A stretch of 40,510 nt of DNA from Candidatus Polarisedimenticolaceae bacterium (GCA_021647945.1 JAKITT010000021.1:1-40510); one strand, 5' to 3'. Positions 25,391 through 33,452 are shown, counted from the stretch's first letter. Notes: generated from the sequence alone by a model not told the origin. A program made the numbers and translations.

Positions 25391-25636
25391 ATGAAAAAGT
25401 TACTGTTTTCTTTTTTCGTACTGTGCGTAACTACTGCCCTAAACTTTTCTTTATTCTCAATCGCATATAATAAACTAGCAACACCATATTTACATGAATC
25501 TCAGCGTGCAGATAATGCTGAGATTATAATGATGTATATCTTGCCGTCATATTTGATCATAGCCGTAATATCTACTTTATTAGCATATTTTGCATCACGT
25601 AGAATGGCACGGGGTCAGGGCCGTAGGGCGCAATAG
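25391..25636 (+). CDS. Small two-span membrane protein, possible immunity partner
   Basis: The 81-aa product has an N-terminal hydrophobic segment (about 4-26, possibly an uncleaved signal) and a second span (about 50-67, ILPSYLIIAVISTLLAYF), joined by a polar ~25-residue loop. The gene follows the amidase effector by 4 bases, so co-transcription and probably coupling are expected. Known Tae4 immunity proteins (Tai4) are soluble periplasmic proteins and this does not look like one, so the immunity role is only inferred from position. The last residues (about RGQGRRAQ) are coded by a piece of a dispersed intergenic repeat, so the original C-terminus may have been replaced. Confidence 0.6.
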   Translation: MKKLLFSFFVLCVTTALNFSLFSIAYNKLATPYLHESQRADNAEIIMMYILPSYLIIAVISTLLAYFASRRMARGQGRRAQ

Positions 25637-25793
25637 GGGATAAGGGGTCATGGATAAGGTGGATAAGAGGTCAGTACCCTTAACGAGACTTACAATAACA
25701 AACTGACTGACTCCTTGATCACTTAAGTGTGAAAGTTGGACAATCACGACGGGGAAGGCCTGCAAAGCGAGGGAAAAAAGAGATGTGTAAATA

Positions 25794-26141
25794 ATGGCAT
25801 TTAGCGAATTTGAAATAAAAAGATATGAAAGAGCGGCAAATCTCTTTATCGAGAAGAACAGGCCACCTCCACATGTCAGAAAAGAACTTGATCTTAGCTA
25901 CAGAATAAAAGATCAAAGCATTGAAATATTTGAACTCCGCCCACGTTGGGATAATCCAAAAGAGATTATGGAATCTTCAGTGGCAAAAGCTACCTATGTA
26001 AAGAGGCAAGGCATTTGGAAAATATACTGGCAACGGGCTGATTTGAAGTGGCACAGTTATCAGCCTTATCCAGAGGCTTCATCTATTGAAGAATTCTTTG
26101 ATGCTGTAGAAAAGGATAGTAATGCCTGTTTTTTTGGGTAG
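25794..26141 (+). CDS. DUF3024 family protein
   Basis: This 115-aa soluble protein matches the DUF3024 family over its full length: RPPPHVRKELDLSYRI, the core SIEIFELRPRWDNP, AKATYVKRQGIWKIYWQRAD and the closing ACFFG. The function is unknown; members are scattered in proteobacterial accessory regions, often near toxin-antitoxin modules. No strong ribosome-binding site precedes the ATG, so the start is chosen on family length. It sits 42 bases upstream of HigB in the same direction. Confidence 0.8.
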   Translation: MAFSEFEIKRYERAANLFIEKNRPPPHVRKELDLSYRIKDQSIEIFELRPRWDNPKEIMESSVAKATYVKRQGIWKIYWQRADLKWHSYQPYPEASSIEEFFDAVEKDSNACFFG

Positions 26142-26161
26142 CCCAAGGTAGACACCTGACA

Positions 26162-26175
26162 CGTAACGGGTTACG
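26162..26175. promoter_or_regulatory. Palindromic operator candidate for higBA
   Basis: CGTAAC-gg-GTTACG is a perfect inverted repeat 8 bases before the higB start. HigA-type antitoxins repress their own operon by binding such palindromes, so this is a reasonable HigA operator; nothing else in the window shares it. Confidence 0.5.
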
Positions 26176-26183
26176 CTTATCGT

Positions 26184-26462
26184 ATGATTCAGAGTTTTAA
26201 GCACAAAGGGTTGGAGCTATTCTTCAACACCGGCCGGAAATCAGGCATCCAATCAAAGCATGCAAAACGCCTCCTGTTGATCCTTGGCCGGTTAAATGCG
26301 TCAACTTCAGCCAAGGACATGGAGTTACCAGGGCTATTCCTACACGCCTTGTCAGGCAATCGGGCTGATATCTGGTCAGTAAAAGTCAGTGGCAATTGGC
26401 GGGTAACATTCCGTTTCAATGGTGAGCACGCTGAAATCGTAGATTATGAAGATTATCATTGA
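26184..26462 (+). CDS. higB: HigB-type toxin (RelE superfamily mRNA endonuclease)
   Basis: This 92-aa protein is the usual HigB length. It begins with the FKHKGLELFF region, has SAKDMELPGLFLHALSGNR in the middle and ends with SGNWRVTFRFNGEHAEIVDYEDYH, the standard HigB C-terminal core with its Arg and His residues. HigB cleaves mRNA at the ribosome. The toxin-first order with the antitoxin 9 bases downstream is diagnostic of HigBA. The ATG has no strong ribosome-binding site. Confidence 0.93.
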   Translation: MIQSFKHKGLELFFNTGRKSGIQSKHAKRLLLILGRLNASTSAKDMELPGLFLHALSGNRADIWSVKVSGNWRVTFRFNGEHAEIVDYEDYH

Positions 26463-26471
26463 GGTAAATCC

Positions 26472-26759
26472 ATGCTAATGCATAACCCACCACACCCAGG
26501 TGAAATCATTAAAGAGCTGTGCCTAGAGCCACTTAATTTAACAGTAACTGAAACAGCTAAAGCACTAGGTGTTAGCCGAAAGACACTGTCGAGCATTATC
26601 AATGGCAAAGCAGGCATAAGCCCAGAAATGGCAGTTCGCTTATCTATTGCATTTAATACATCATCAGAAAGTTGGGTTAACCAGCAATCACAGTATGATC
26701 TTTGGCAGGCTGAGCAGCATCGCGGTGACCTCCATGTTACATGTCTATCAGCCGCTTGA
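26472..26759 (+). CDS. higA: HigA-type antitoxin (XRE helix-turn-helix)
   Basis: The 95-aa product starts [10 protein letters not shown], typical of HigA, and has an XRE helix-turn-helix at about 27-50 ([20 protein letters not shown]), followed by [14 protein letters not shown] and [12 protein letters not shown]. It binds and neutralises HigB and represses the operon. The Shine-Dalgarno GAGG overlaps the higB stop codon. An in-frame second ATG lies two codons on. Confidence 0.93.
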   Translation: MLMHNPPHPGEIIKELCLEPLNLTVTETAKALGVSRKTLSSIINGKAGISPEMAVRLSIAFNTSSESWVNQQSQYDLWQAEQHRGDLHVTCLSAA

Positions 26760-26846
26760 AACAGGCTCATAACAAGTCGTTGAACCTGTAGAAAAACCCC
26801 TAAATTTGTTAAATACCGCCCAAGCTAATTGATATGGAAATAGATC

Positions 26847-26945
26847 ATGGCGCGATATGTAGATTACAACTATGATCAGATGAAAATGATCCCCGTTGCC
26901 TTTTCTCAGCAGATCGTTCCGGGCAGCTTTGAACACTCACTCTCC
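26847..26945 (+). pseudogene. N-terminal remnant of a transposase
   Basis: The 33 residues MARYVDYNYDQMKMIPVAFS plus QQIVPGSFEHSLS match the start of IS1182/IS4-type transposases (MARYKDYNYDQ.KMIPVSF...QILPGSFE). After residue 33 the match stops and the frame enters unrelated sequence and then the dispersed repeat at 27017. The rest of the gene is missing, so this is a deleted insertion-sequence relic. Confidence 0.65.
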
Positions 26946-27016
26946 TGCCCACAACTCCCTAGTTGCGTAATAAATAAAGATCCTCGCCGAAAGCAGGCTG
27001 GGCATTCCATTTGCAG

Positions 27017-27085
27017 GTTCGCCTTGACCTCCATGGATGGAGCAAATGCAGTGAAATTGTTGGGAACAATTCCTGTAAGGCGAAC
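27017..27085. repeat. Dispersed palindromic repeat, copy C
   Basis: This 69-bp copy of the unit seen at 17325-17393 and 18442-18510 starts GTTCGCCTTGACCTCCATGG and ends AAGGCGAAC, so its own ends are inverted (GTTCGCCTT / AAGGCGAAC). It is followed by GCGGCTGAAGCCGC. It lies just behind the transposase relic. Confidence 0.7.
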
Positions 27086-27193
27086 GTATGCGGCTGAAGC
27101 CGCACCTACAGAAATCTTCCGCTGCACCAACAGTAGGCGCTTTAGGTGAGCAGCGGGGAATTAGACCCGTAGCGATTAAAAGGGACTGATGAT

Positions 27194-28048
27194 ATGCCAT
27201 CGTCAAAGAAAGCAACTCCATTATTCGTTGTAATATTGAGTTTAATATTCCAAATAGATGCTGTCGCAGATAATCGAGAAGATACAGTATGTGGCTTTTT
27301 TAAAGAGCCCTTATTATTCTGGTTATGGAGTTCAGCTGCACCCGCCCCAGATGATGAAAGGATAGCCGATACAAATCTTATAAAGCCCACTGAGTTTATT
27401 ACATCTGATGAGAAAACTTTAAGGGGCTATAAATATCTCTCTCATGATCAAGAGGGAAACAGATCTCAACCAGTGGGATATATTTTAATGGCACTTGGTA
27501 ATGCTATGATTTCTGACCAGATCATATCATCCATGAAAATCTTTTCTGAGCATAACTATGATGTTTACATATACGATTACCGTGGCTATGGCAATTCAGA
27601 TGGCTCTAGACGAATAAATGCAATAATTGAAGATTATAAGGAGCTTGTTTTACATCACAATCAAACGTATAGAAAAAGATTTTTATACGGGATATCGCTT
27701 GGTGGTGCTGTGATGTTGAATGTTATTGGGTCTGGGGCTAGTTATGATGCAGCAGTGATAGATTCAAGCCCTAGTTTACTTTCTGACCATGGCTGTCCAG
27801 AAAGAATTGACCCAATTGCCAACCTTCCAAGTGATGCAAAAAGAATATTAATAATAACGGGTCAGAAAGATCCAGTGCTAAACAGAGCTATGACATCAAA
27901 GCTAAGAGAGTTGGCTGCTGATAATGGGGCAAAAACGGTCAATGGATTAGCGTTTTCTCATCCTTTCATGGATAAGAGTCTAAATGTTCATCGAAATAGA
28001 ATGCAACTAGTCCTTGAGCATTTTCTTAGTGCCATGGAAGGTGATTAG
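27194..28048 (+). CDS. Exported alpha/beta hydrolase
   Basis: This 284-aa protein has an N-terminal hydrophobic signal-like segment (about 8-25). The alpha/beta-hydrolase triad is visible: nucleophile Ser168 in GISLGG, acid Asp226 in GQKDPV and His256 in FSHPF, with the family text YDYRGYGNSDG at 127-137. It resembles BEM46-like serine hydrolases. Substrate is unknown; esterase or thioesterase activity in the periplasm or at the membrane is likely. Codon use is AT-rich like the rest of the island. The stop codon TAG abuts a repeat element end. Confidence 0.8.
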   Translation: MPSSKKATPLFVVILSLIFQIDAVADNREDTVCGFFKEPLLFWLWSSAAPAPDDERIADTNLIKPTEFITSDEKTLRGYKYLSHDQEGNRSQPVGYILMALGNAMISDQIISSMKIFSEHNYDVYIYDYRGYGNSDGSRRINAIIEDYKELVLHHNQTYRKRFLYGISLGGAVMLNVIGSGASYDAAVIDSSPSLLSDHGCPERIDPIANLPSDAKRILIITGQKDPVLNRAMTSKLRELAADNGAKTVNGLAFSHPFMDKSLNVHRNRMQLVLEHFLSAMEGD

Positions 28049-28181
28049 GTACAAAGCTTAGCGTGTCTATGTAAAGAGTCTGTAGGAGCGGCGCCTCGCC
28101 GCGATTGGGCTTGGCAGCGAGGTTCATCGCGGCGAGGCGCCGCTCCTACAGTGAATCATCTGAATGACTAAGCTTTGTACC
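28048..28181. repeat. Hairpin element with GGTACAAAGCT-type ends, second copy
   Basis: The ends GGTACAAAGCTTAG (28048-28061) and CTAAGCTTTGTACC (28168-28181) are perfect inverted repeats of 14 bases. The core hairpin begins TGTAGGAGCGGCGCCTCGCC at 28081 and pairs with its reverse complement ending at 28150. It is the same family as the nested element at 18530-18650. Its first base is the last base of the hydrolase stop codon. The hairpin may also protect or end the hydrolase transcript. Confidence 0.7.
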
Positions 28182-28672
28182 TTCCAAGTAACAAAACGCT
28201 AAGCCATTGAAATATCAGATAGCGATCCCTTGTATTCTATTGCCTGGACTCACCCGGATATTTCACAAATTTGTGCGAAGACAGCTCTCGACGCCTGTCT
28301 TCGCTTGTATTTGTGCATCCATGCACTTCATTGCGCAGGATATTGGTTTCACAAGAAAATTTATGAAAGGGATATCCACTCAATTGTTGGCCTAATAGGG
28401 TAGGTGCACATTCATGTGCATGTTTGCAGGTTCGGCTGGTCGCATAAATGCGACCCTACACGAGCATAAAGTCTCTGGAGTGGAAAAAGACCAATGAAGT
28501 GGATACCCCCTTAATTTATGAATTACCCGGGCTAAGGCAAACCCTATCTGTTCAATTCAGCCTGTTACTCTCAGATGTGGGCGTGCGGGGCAGGCTGAGG
28601 CGCTAATCACCATGAATAATGACAATGCAGGTCACGTTGCATTTCTAGGTATTTTTGGGGTGGTTGGTTCTT
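28182..28672. repeat. Repeat-filled gap before rsmD
   Basis: These ~490 bases hold a 10-bp hairpin GCGAAGACAG (28275-28284) / CTGTCTTCGC (28295-28304) and a REP-like unit (28400-28460) with two palindromic parts, GTGCACATTCATGTGCAT and GTCGCATAAATGCGAC. That unit, together with about 30 bases before it (from about 28368), recurs inverted inside the element at 36101-36283. A short open frame at 28207-28395 runs through the hairpin and is not credible. The remainder shows nothing recognisable. Confidence 0.55.
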
Positions 28673-29269
28673 TCAACCACTAAACGACTCAACTCGATAG
28701 AGAAAGTATCTCACCTGCCCTGCTTTTTTCTCTTTTAGCTGGCACCAATTTTTTGGCAGTTCTGGCAGCTTATCTTTGGCATCAATCTCGATATAGAGTC
28801 TCGCATCATCGGCCAACCAACCCTGCTGTAGTTTTTTGCAGATGGGCTCAAGCAATTTATCGGCGAAGGGGGGATCAAGAAAAACAACATCAAAAGGTTG
28901 AGGGGGGCTCTCCAACCAAGTCAGCGCATCACTCTGCTGTAACGTGACTTGATCTAATCCAAGCAGTTTGATGGCATCTGCAAGAGAGCGAACCACTGGC
29001 TTCGCCTTTTCAACCATCACTACAGAAGCGGCACCACGCGAGGCGGCCTCGAAACCAAGCGCACCGCTACCGGCAAACAGGTCGAGACAGCGTGCGCCGG
29101 GGATCAGCGGCCCCAACCAGTTGAAGAGGGTCTCTCGCAGTCGATCACCTGTCGGGCGCAACCCGGTTTGATCTGGGAAGGCGATCTTACGACCACGATG
29201 CCGTCCGCCAATGATGCGAATCTGGTTGGTTGGTTTGGCCAAGTCGTTACTCTGCCTGCTGCCCCACAA
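28673..29269 (-). CDS. rsmD: 16S rRNA (guanine-966 N2) methyltransferase
   Basis: RsmD methylates G966 of 16S rRNA on assembled small subunits using S-adenosylmethionine. The 198-aa length equals that of the family. Motifs are IRIIGGRHRGRK at the N-terminus, LRPTGDRLRETLFNWL, the SAM-binding LDLFAGSGALGFEAASRGA, and the catalytic DPPF in VVFLDPPF. The TTG start at 29269 overlaps the upstream peptidase gene by 23 bases; a TTG nine codons later (29242) avoids the overlap and cannot be excluded. It is the last gene of the three-gene - strand unit with two M16 peptidases. Confidence 0.93.
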   Translation of the reverse strand: MWGSRQSNDLAKPTNQIRIIGGRHRGRKIAFPDQTGLRPTGDRLRETLFNWLGPLIPGARCLDLFAGSGALGFEAASRGAASVVMVEKAKPVVRSLADAIKLLGLDQVTLQQSDALTWLESPPQPFDVVFLDPPFADKLLEPICKKLQQGWLADDARLYIEIDAKDKLPELPKNWCQLKEKKAGQVRYFLYRVESFSG

Positions 29270-30644
29270 CCACTGTCACCAGCTTTTGTGGGTTGAGACG
29301 ACGTGCAAAGGCCTCTTTGATATCAGTGACACTGACCGCCTCAACGCGGCTATTGAAGCGATCCAGATAGTCGAGCGGCAGGCCGTAGAAACCGATCATC
29401 GTCAGATACTCAACGATCTTACTATTACTGGCGATACGCAGTGGAAAACCACCGGTGATGTTCTCTTTAGCCGCTGTCAACTGCGCCGCTGTCGGGCCGT
29501 TATCGATATAGCGTTGCAGCGTATCACGCAGCACTTTGAGCGCCTCATCCACTTGGCTGGTCTTGGTCTGTAGCCCCATCTGGAACTGGCCATATTGGCG
29601 CATCGGGGCGAAATAGCTGTAGGTGCTGTATGAGAGGCCGCGCTTTTCGCGCACCTCATCACTGAGGATTGATACCAGACCGCTGCCACCGAGAATATGG
29701 TTGCCCACATAGAGTACAAAGTAGTCTGGATCACCCCGTTTCATGCCAGGCTGCCCCAGCAGAATATGCGACTGACTGGAGGGGAACTCGATACGTTGCT
29801 CATAGGCAGTATCAAGCTTGGCCACAGTGGGAAGCTTTACCGCCGCTTGACCCGCTGGGAGCTGACCAATCACCTGCTCGGCAATCTTCTCTGCCTGCTG
29901 GCGATCTATCGCACCTGTGATCGCAATGGTGGCATTGTTGCCGACATAATATTGATCATGGAACATCACCAGATCATCACGACTCATCGCCTCAATTGAG
30001 GCGACTGTGCCATTGGGATCGGAGGCGTAGGGGTGGTCACCAAACAGCCGTTTTGAGAAGGCCTTAGCGGCGACACTACCGGGTGACTGCTCACTGCGGC
30101 TCAAACCTACTAGCATCATTTTGCGCAAGCGCTCCATGTCACCTTTGGCAAACTGTGGCTCAGCCAGCATGGCGGTCAATGTCTCCAGTGCAACACTCAG
30201 TGCATGCGCTTCGGTCAGGCTACGCACACCGAGCCAGGCCATATCACGCCGGGCACCACTGCTTAGGTTGGCACCAACACTCTCTAACCGTTCTGCCACC
30301 TGGTCGGCCGACCACTCGCCAACACTCTCACTCAGCATCGCATTGGTCAGGCTTGCCAGCCCCGCTTTATCCACACTCCGCGCACTGCCCGCATCAAAGA
30401 CAATGCGCACATCCAGCATCGGAATCTCTGGTGCCGGTACAAAGAGCACCTTGGCACCGTTACTGGTCTGCCAGCTCTGGATTACTGGGCCAGCCGTCAG
30501 TGGCATAGCTATGAAGAGGAGAATAAGCATCAAAACGGGGCGTAGATCCGCTTTTAAGCGGAGATGCCCGCTTTTAAGCGGACCTACGGGTGGTTGTGGA
30601 TTACTCTTTAGCATTATCTCTTTTCGCTGTTGATTAATGGCCAT
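29247..30644 (-). CDS. M16 family peptidase-like protein, non-catalytic subunit
   Basis: This protein has the M16 (insulinase/pitrilysin) fold, including SDEVREKRGLSYSTYSYF and the region NATIAITGAI, but lacks the HXXEH zinc motif: the matching place reads AGLASLTNAML. It probably forms a heterodimer with the catalytic M16 protein encoded upstream, as other two-subunit M16 pairs do. I place the start at ATG 30644 because AGGAGG lies 5 bases upstream; it then overlaps the preceding gene by 11 bases. The frame is open to 30737. The hydrophobic signal (VLMLILLFIAMPLTAG) begins only ~35 residues in, because a REP-like palindrome is read through as VGPLKSGHLRLKADL in between. Confidence 0.88.
   Translation of the reverse strand: MAINQQRKEIMLKSNPQPPVGPLKSGHLRLKADLRPVLMLILLFIAMPLTAGPVIQSWQTSNGAKVLFVPAPEIPMLDVRIVFDAGSARSVDKAGLASLTNAMLSESVGEWSADQVAERLESVGANLSSGARRDMAWLGVRSLTEAHALSVALETLTAMLAEPQFAKGDMERLRKMMLVGLSRSEQSPGSVAAKAFSKRLFGDHPYASDPNGTVASIEAMSRDDLVMFHDQYYVGNNATIAITGAIDRQQAEKIAEQVIGQLPAGQAAVKLPTVAKLDTAYEQRIEFPSSQSHILLGQPGMKRGDPDYFVLYVGNHILGGSGLVSILSDEVREKRGLSYSTYSYFAPMRQYGQFQMGLQTKTSQVDEALKVLRDTLQRYIDNGPTAAQLTAAKENITGGFPLRIASNSKIVEYLTMIGFYGLPLDYLDRFNSRVEAVSVTDIKEAFARRLNPQKLVTVVVGQQAE
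30541..30588. repeat. REP-like palindrome inside the coding region of the M16 subunit
   Basis: Two tandem palindromes, TCCGCTTTTAAGCGGA and CCCGCTTTTAAGCGG, are bounded by inverted CGTAG / CTACG ends, the general form of bacterial REP units. The unit lies in frame in the N-terminal part of the peptidase-like gene, before its signal peptide. Confidence 0.65.
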
Positions 30645-32007
30645 GACCACCTCCTGAAGCTGCACGCATTTGACGCTTTGCCGAAGCCTCATCCATCGGC
30701 TGTGGATCGAGTCGGGCAAAGGTGAGGTTATCCTCAACCAGATACTTTTTGGCCACCGCCTGCACCTGCTCTGGTGTCACCGCCTTCAGTCGGTCGACAA
30801 CCTCATCATTTAGACGCCAGTCGAGACCAACCGTCTCTAACATGCCCAGTTGCATCGCTTGATAGAAGACCGAATCACGCTCGTAAACCTTTGAAGCCAC
30901 CACCTGTGTGGTGATACGTGCCAGCTCCTCCTGTGAGACCAGCTCATGTTTCAGTCTATCAATCTCCTTCAGCAGCGCGGCCTCCAGCTGCTGCATATCA
31001 AAACCAGGCGCAGGGGAACCATCAACCAACAATAGCCCCTGTAGACGGCTAAAGAGGCTGTAGCTGGCCCCGGCGGAGACGGCTATCTGTTTACCACGCA
31101 CCAGATTTTTAGCAAAACGGGCGCTGCCGCCGCCATCAAGAATGGAGACCAACATATCCAATGCGTAAGGTTCCCACTCATTTTCTGCCTGTTTTACCAC
31201 CGGCACTTTGTAACCCATCAGCAGGTAGGGCTGTTGCGCAGGTGCCTTGACCACAATGCGTTTTATGCCACGCTGCGTGGGTTCAATACGCGGTTTGATC
31301 AGACCACGTTTCTCCGCCTTGTGGGGGCCAAAATATCGTTCGGCCATGGCAAAGACCTCAACCGGATCAACATCACCCACCACCACCAATGTGGCGTTGT
31401 TCGGCGCATACCAGAGCTGATACCAGTGACGCAGATCATCGACACTCATTGCATCGAGGTCACTCATCCAGCCGATCACCGGAATGCGGTAGGGTGACGC
31501 CTGCCACGCCGCACTATTGAACTGCTCATAGGTGAGGGACTCGGGATTGTCCTCGGTGCGCATACGACGCTCCTCTTTCACCACCTCAACCTCTTTCAGG
31601 AATTCATCCTCAGGCAGGATCAGATTGCGCATGCGATCCGCCTCCAGCTCCAGCGCAATCTCCAGCCGATCCTTTGCTAAGGTTTGAAAATAGGCGGTGT
31701 AGTCACGGCCGGTAAAGGCGTTCTCACGCCCACCATTGGCGGCAATGATGCGGGAGAATTCACCCGGCGGATGGTTGGTCGTGCCTTTGAACATCATGTG
31801 TTCCAGCACATGTGAGACGCCGGAAATGCCGCCATACTCATAACTGGAACCCACCTTGTACCAGACCTGTGACACCACAATGGGCGCTCGGTGATCCTCT
31901 TTCACAATCACCTTCATGCCGTTATCGAGCTGATGTTCATGCACCTTCGACTGAGCCAACAGTGGGCCAGCGACAGATAATATAAGCAGCGTTAATAGAA
32001 CTCTCAT
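30634..32007 (-). CDS. M16 family zinc peptidase, catalytic subunit
   Basis: This 457-aa protein starts with a clear signal peptide (MRVLLTLLILSVAGPLLAQ), placing it in the periplasm. The inverted zinc motif HVLEH is at 66-70, with the third ligand glutamate in ALELEADRM (about 120-122). It probably degrades peptides or processes proteins. The C-terminus is His/Gly-rich (GGGHGH). It is the first gene of the unit with the non-catalytic M16 partner and rsmD, and is divergent from ftsY, the usual gammaproteobacterial layout. Confidence 0.92.
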   Translation of the reverse strand: MRVLLTLLILSVAGPLLAQSKVHEHQLDNGMKVIVKEDHRAPIVVSQVWYKVGSSYEYGGISGVSHVLEHMMFKGTTNHPPGEFSRIIAANGGRENAFTGRDYTAYFQTLAKDRLEIALELEADRMRNLILPEDEFLKEVEVVKEERRMRTEDNPESLTYEQFNSAAWQASPYRIPVIGWMSDLDAMSVDDLRHWYQLWYAPNNATLVVVGDVDPVEVFAMAERYFGPHKAEKRGLIKPRIEPTQRGIKRIVVKAPAQQPYLLMGYKVPVVKQAENEWEPYALDMLVSILDGGGSARFAKNLVRGKQIAVSAGASYSLFSRLQGLLLVDGSPAPGFDMQQLEAALLKEIDRLKHELVSQEELARITTQVVASKVYERDSVFYQAMQLGMLETVGLDWRLNDEVVDRLKAVTPEQVQAVAKKYLVEDNLTFARLDPQPMDEASAKRQMRAASGGGHGH

Positions 32008-32191
32008 ACGTGTTTCCTAATACCAAATCCTGCGGGTAGTCCTACCCACAGGCTCTAGGTATCTATATGGTCAAAGTGGTACGATTATAAAATTGTGGCC
32101 ATTCTTCCAAAGTGGGTGATGAATGTCCAAGCCCCATTAGTGACAATTTGGAATCCGTAGGGTTCCAATAGGATAATTTGGTAGTTAAATA
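32008..32191. promoter_or_regulatory. Divergent promoter region between the M16 operon and ftsY
   Basis: Two hairpins are visible: CCTGCGGGTAG (32029-32039) / CTACCCACAGG (32042-32052), a small REP-like palindrome, and TTGGAATCC (32148-32156) / GGGTTCCAA (32160-32168), which lies 23 bases before the ftsY start and may affect its translation. Both operons must be read from promoters in these 184 bases. Confidence 0.4.
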
Positions 32192-33442
32192 ATGTTCGGA
32201 TTTGGAAGACGCAGAAAAAAGGCGGCTGAGGCGAAACAGGTGGAAGCGGAGGCTCAACTGAAGAGAGCCGCTGAAGCAGAAGCTGAACAGCAGCGATTGG
32301 CCGAGGAGGAGGCGCACCGCCTGAAAGAGGCCGCAGCGCACGCCGAACAAAAACAACTTGAAGAGGCGCAGGCACGAGCAGCCGAACAGCAGCGGCTTGC
32401 TGAGGCAGAAGCTGCCGCAGACGAGGCCCAACGCCAGAGAGAAGAGGAGGCTGAGCAGCGGAGAGAGGCTGAAGAACAAGAGCAAAAAGCGGCCAGAGAA
32501 AACGTAGAAAACAGCCCAAAAAAAGAGGGCTTCTTTAAACGTCTAAAAAATCGCCTGGCCAAGACCCGTAGCAATCTCACCGACGGCATCGCCAACCTGC
32601 TGCTGGGCAAGAAGCAGATTGATGATGAACTGCTAGAAGAGCTAGAGGAGCTACTCATCACTGCCGATGTCGGTGTTGATGCCACCAGCCGCATCATCGA
32701 TGACCTGACCGGCCGGGTACGCCGTAACGAACTATCTGATCCCGCTGCACTGAGCGACATTCTAAAACAGCAGCTGGTCAATCTACTCAGCCACTGCGAT
32801 CAGGAGCCTCGGCAATCTGCCGAAGATAGACCACAGGTGATCCTGATGGTCGGCATCAACGGCGCAGGCAAAACCACCACCATCGGCAAACTGGCTAAGA
32901 AGTTACAGGACGATGGTCAAAAGGTGATGCTGGCCGCCGGTGACACCTTCCGCGCTGCGGCGGTCGAACAGCTACAAGCCTGGGGCGACCGCAACAACAT
33001 CCCAGTCATCGCTCAGCACACCGGCGCTGACTCCGCCTCTGTGCTCTACGACGCACTACAAGCGGCCACAGCGCGTAAGGTCGATGTGCTGATTGCCGAC
33101 ACCGCAGGCCGCCTGCACACCAAAAGCAACTTGATGGATGAGCTGAGTAAAATCGCCCGGGTGATGAAGAAGATCGACCCCGATGCGCCACATGAGGTGA
33201 TGTTGGTCATCGATGCCGGCACCGGCCAGAATGCGCTCAATCAGGCGGAACAGTTTAACAAAGCGGTAAAAGTCACCGGCATCACACTCACCAAACTTGA
33301 TGGCACTGCCAAAGGCGGCATCGTCTTCGCCATCGCCGACAAGCTGAAGCTGCCCATTCGCTTCATTGGCATCGGCGAGTCGATTGAAGATCTGCGCCAC
33401 TTCGATGCCGATGAGTTCGTCAACGCGCTGTTCGAGCAATAG
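32192..33442 (+). CDS. ftsY: Signal recognition particle receptor FtsY
   Basis: FtsY docks ribosome-SRP complexes at the inner membrane so that membrane proteins are inserted during translation. This 416-aa protein has a highly charged Glu/Ala-rich N-terminal domain (about 10-105, probably a long helix), an N domain, and a GTPase domain with GINGAGKTTTIGK (about 218-230), DTFRAAA, DTAGR and TKLDG, ending with the family text GIGESIEDLRHFDADEFV. Ten bases separate it from ftsE, so ftsY, ftsE and ftsX form one operon. Confidence 0.97.
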   Translation: MFGFGRRRKKAAEAKQVEAEAQLKRAAEAEAEQQRLAEEEAHRLKEAAAHAEQKQLEEAQARAAEQQRLAEAEAAADEAQRQREEEAEQRREAEEQEQKAARENVENSPKKEGFFKRLKNRLAKTRSNLTDGIANLLLGKKQIDDELLEELEELLITADVGVDATSRIIDDLTGRVRRNELSDPAALSDILKQQLVNLLSHCDQEPRQSAEDRPQVILMVGINGAGKTTTIGKLAKKLQDDGQKVMLAAGDTFRAAAVEQLQAWGDRNNIPVIAQHTGADSASVLYDALQAATARKVDVLIADTAGRLHTKSNLMDELSKIARVMKKIDPDAPHEVMLVIDAGTGQNALNQAEQFNKAVKVTGITLTKLDGTAKGGIVFAIADKLKLPIRFIGIGESIEDLRHFDADEFVNALFEQ

Positions 33443-33452
33443 CCCTCCCCTT

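Noticed and set aside
28207-28395. A 62-residue plus-strand frame
   Set aside because: It runs through a hairpin and a repeat end and has no motif or ribosome-binding site.
32063-32781. Leu/Ser/Cys-rich - strand frames opposite the start of ftsY
   Set aside because: They are antisense products of the Glu/Ala-rich N-terminal helix of FtsY.
33366-33452. Longer ftsE start at 33366
   Set aside because: The extra 29 residues lie inside ftsY in another frame and have no similarity to FtsE; ATG 33453 gives the family length.
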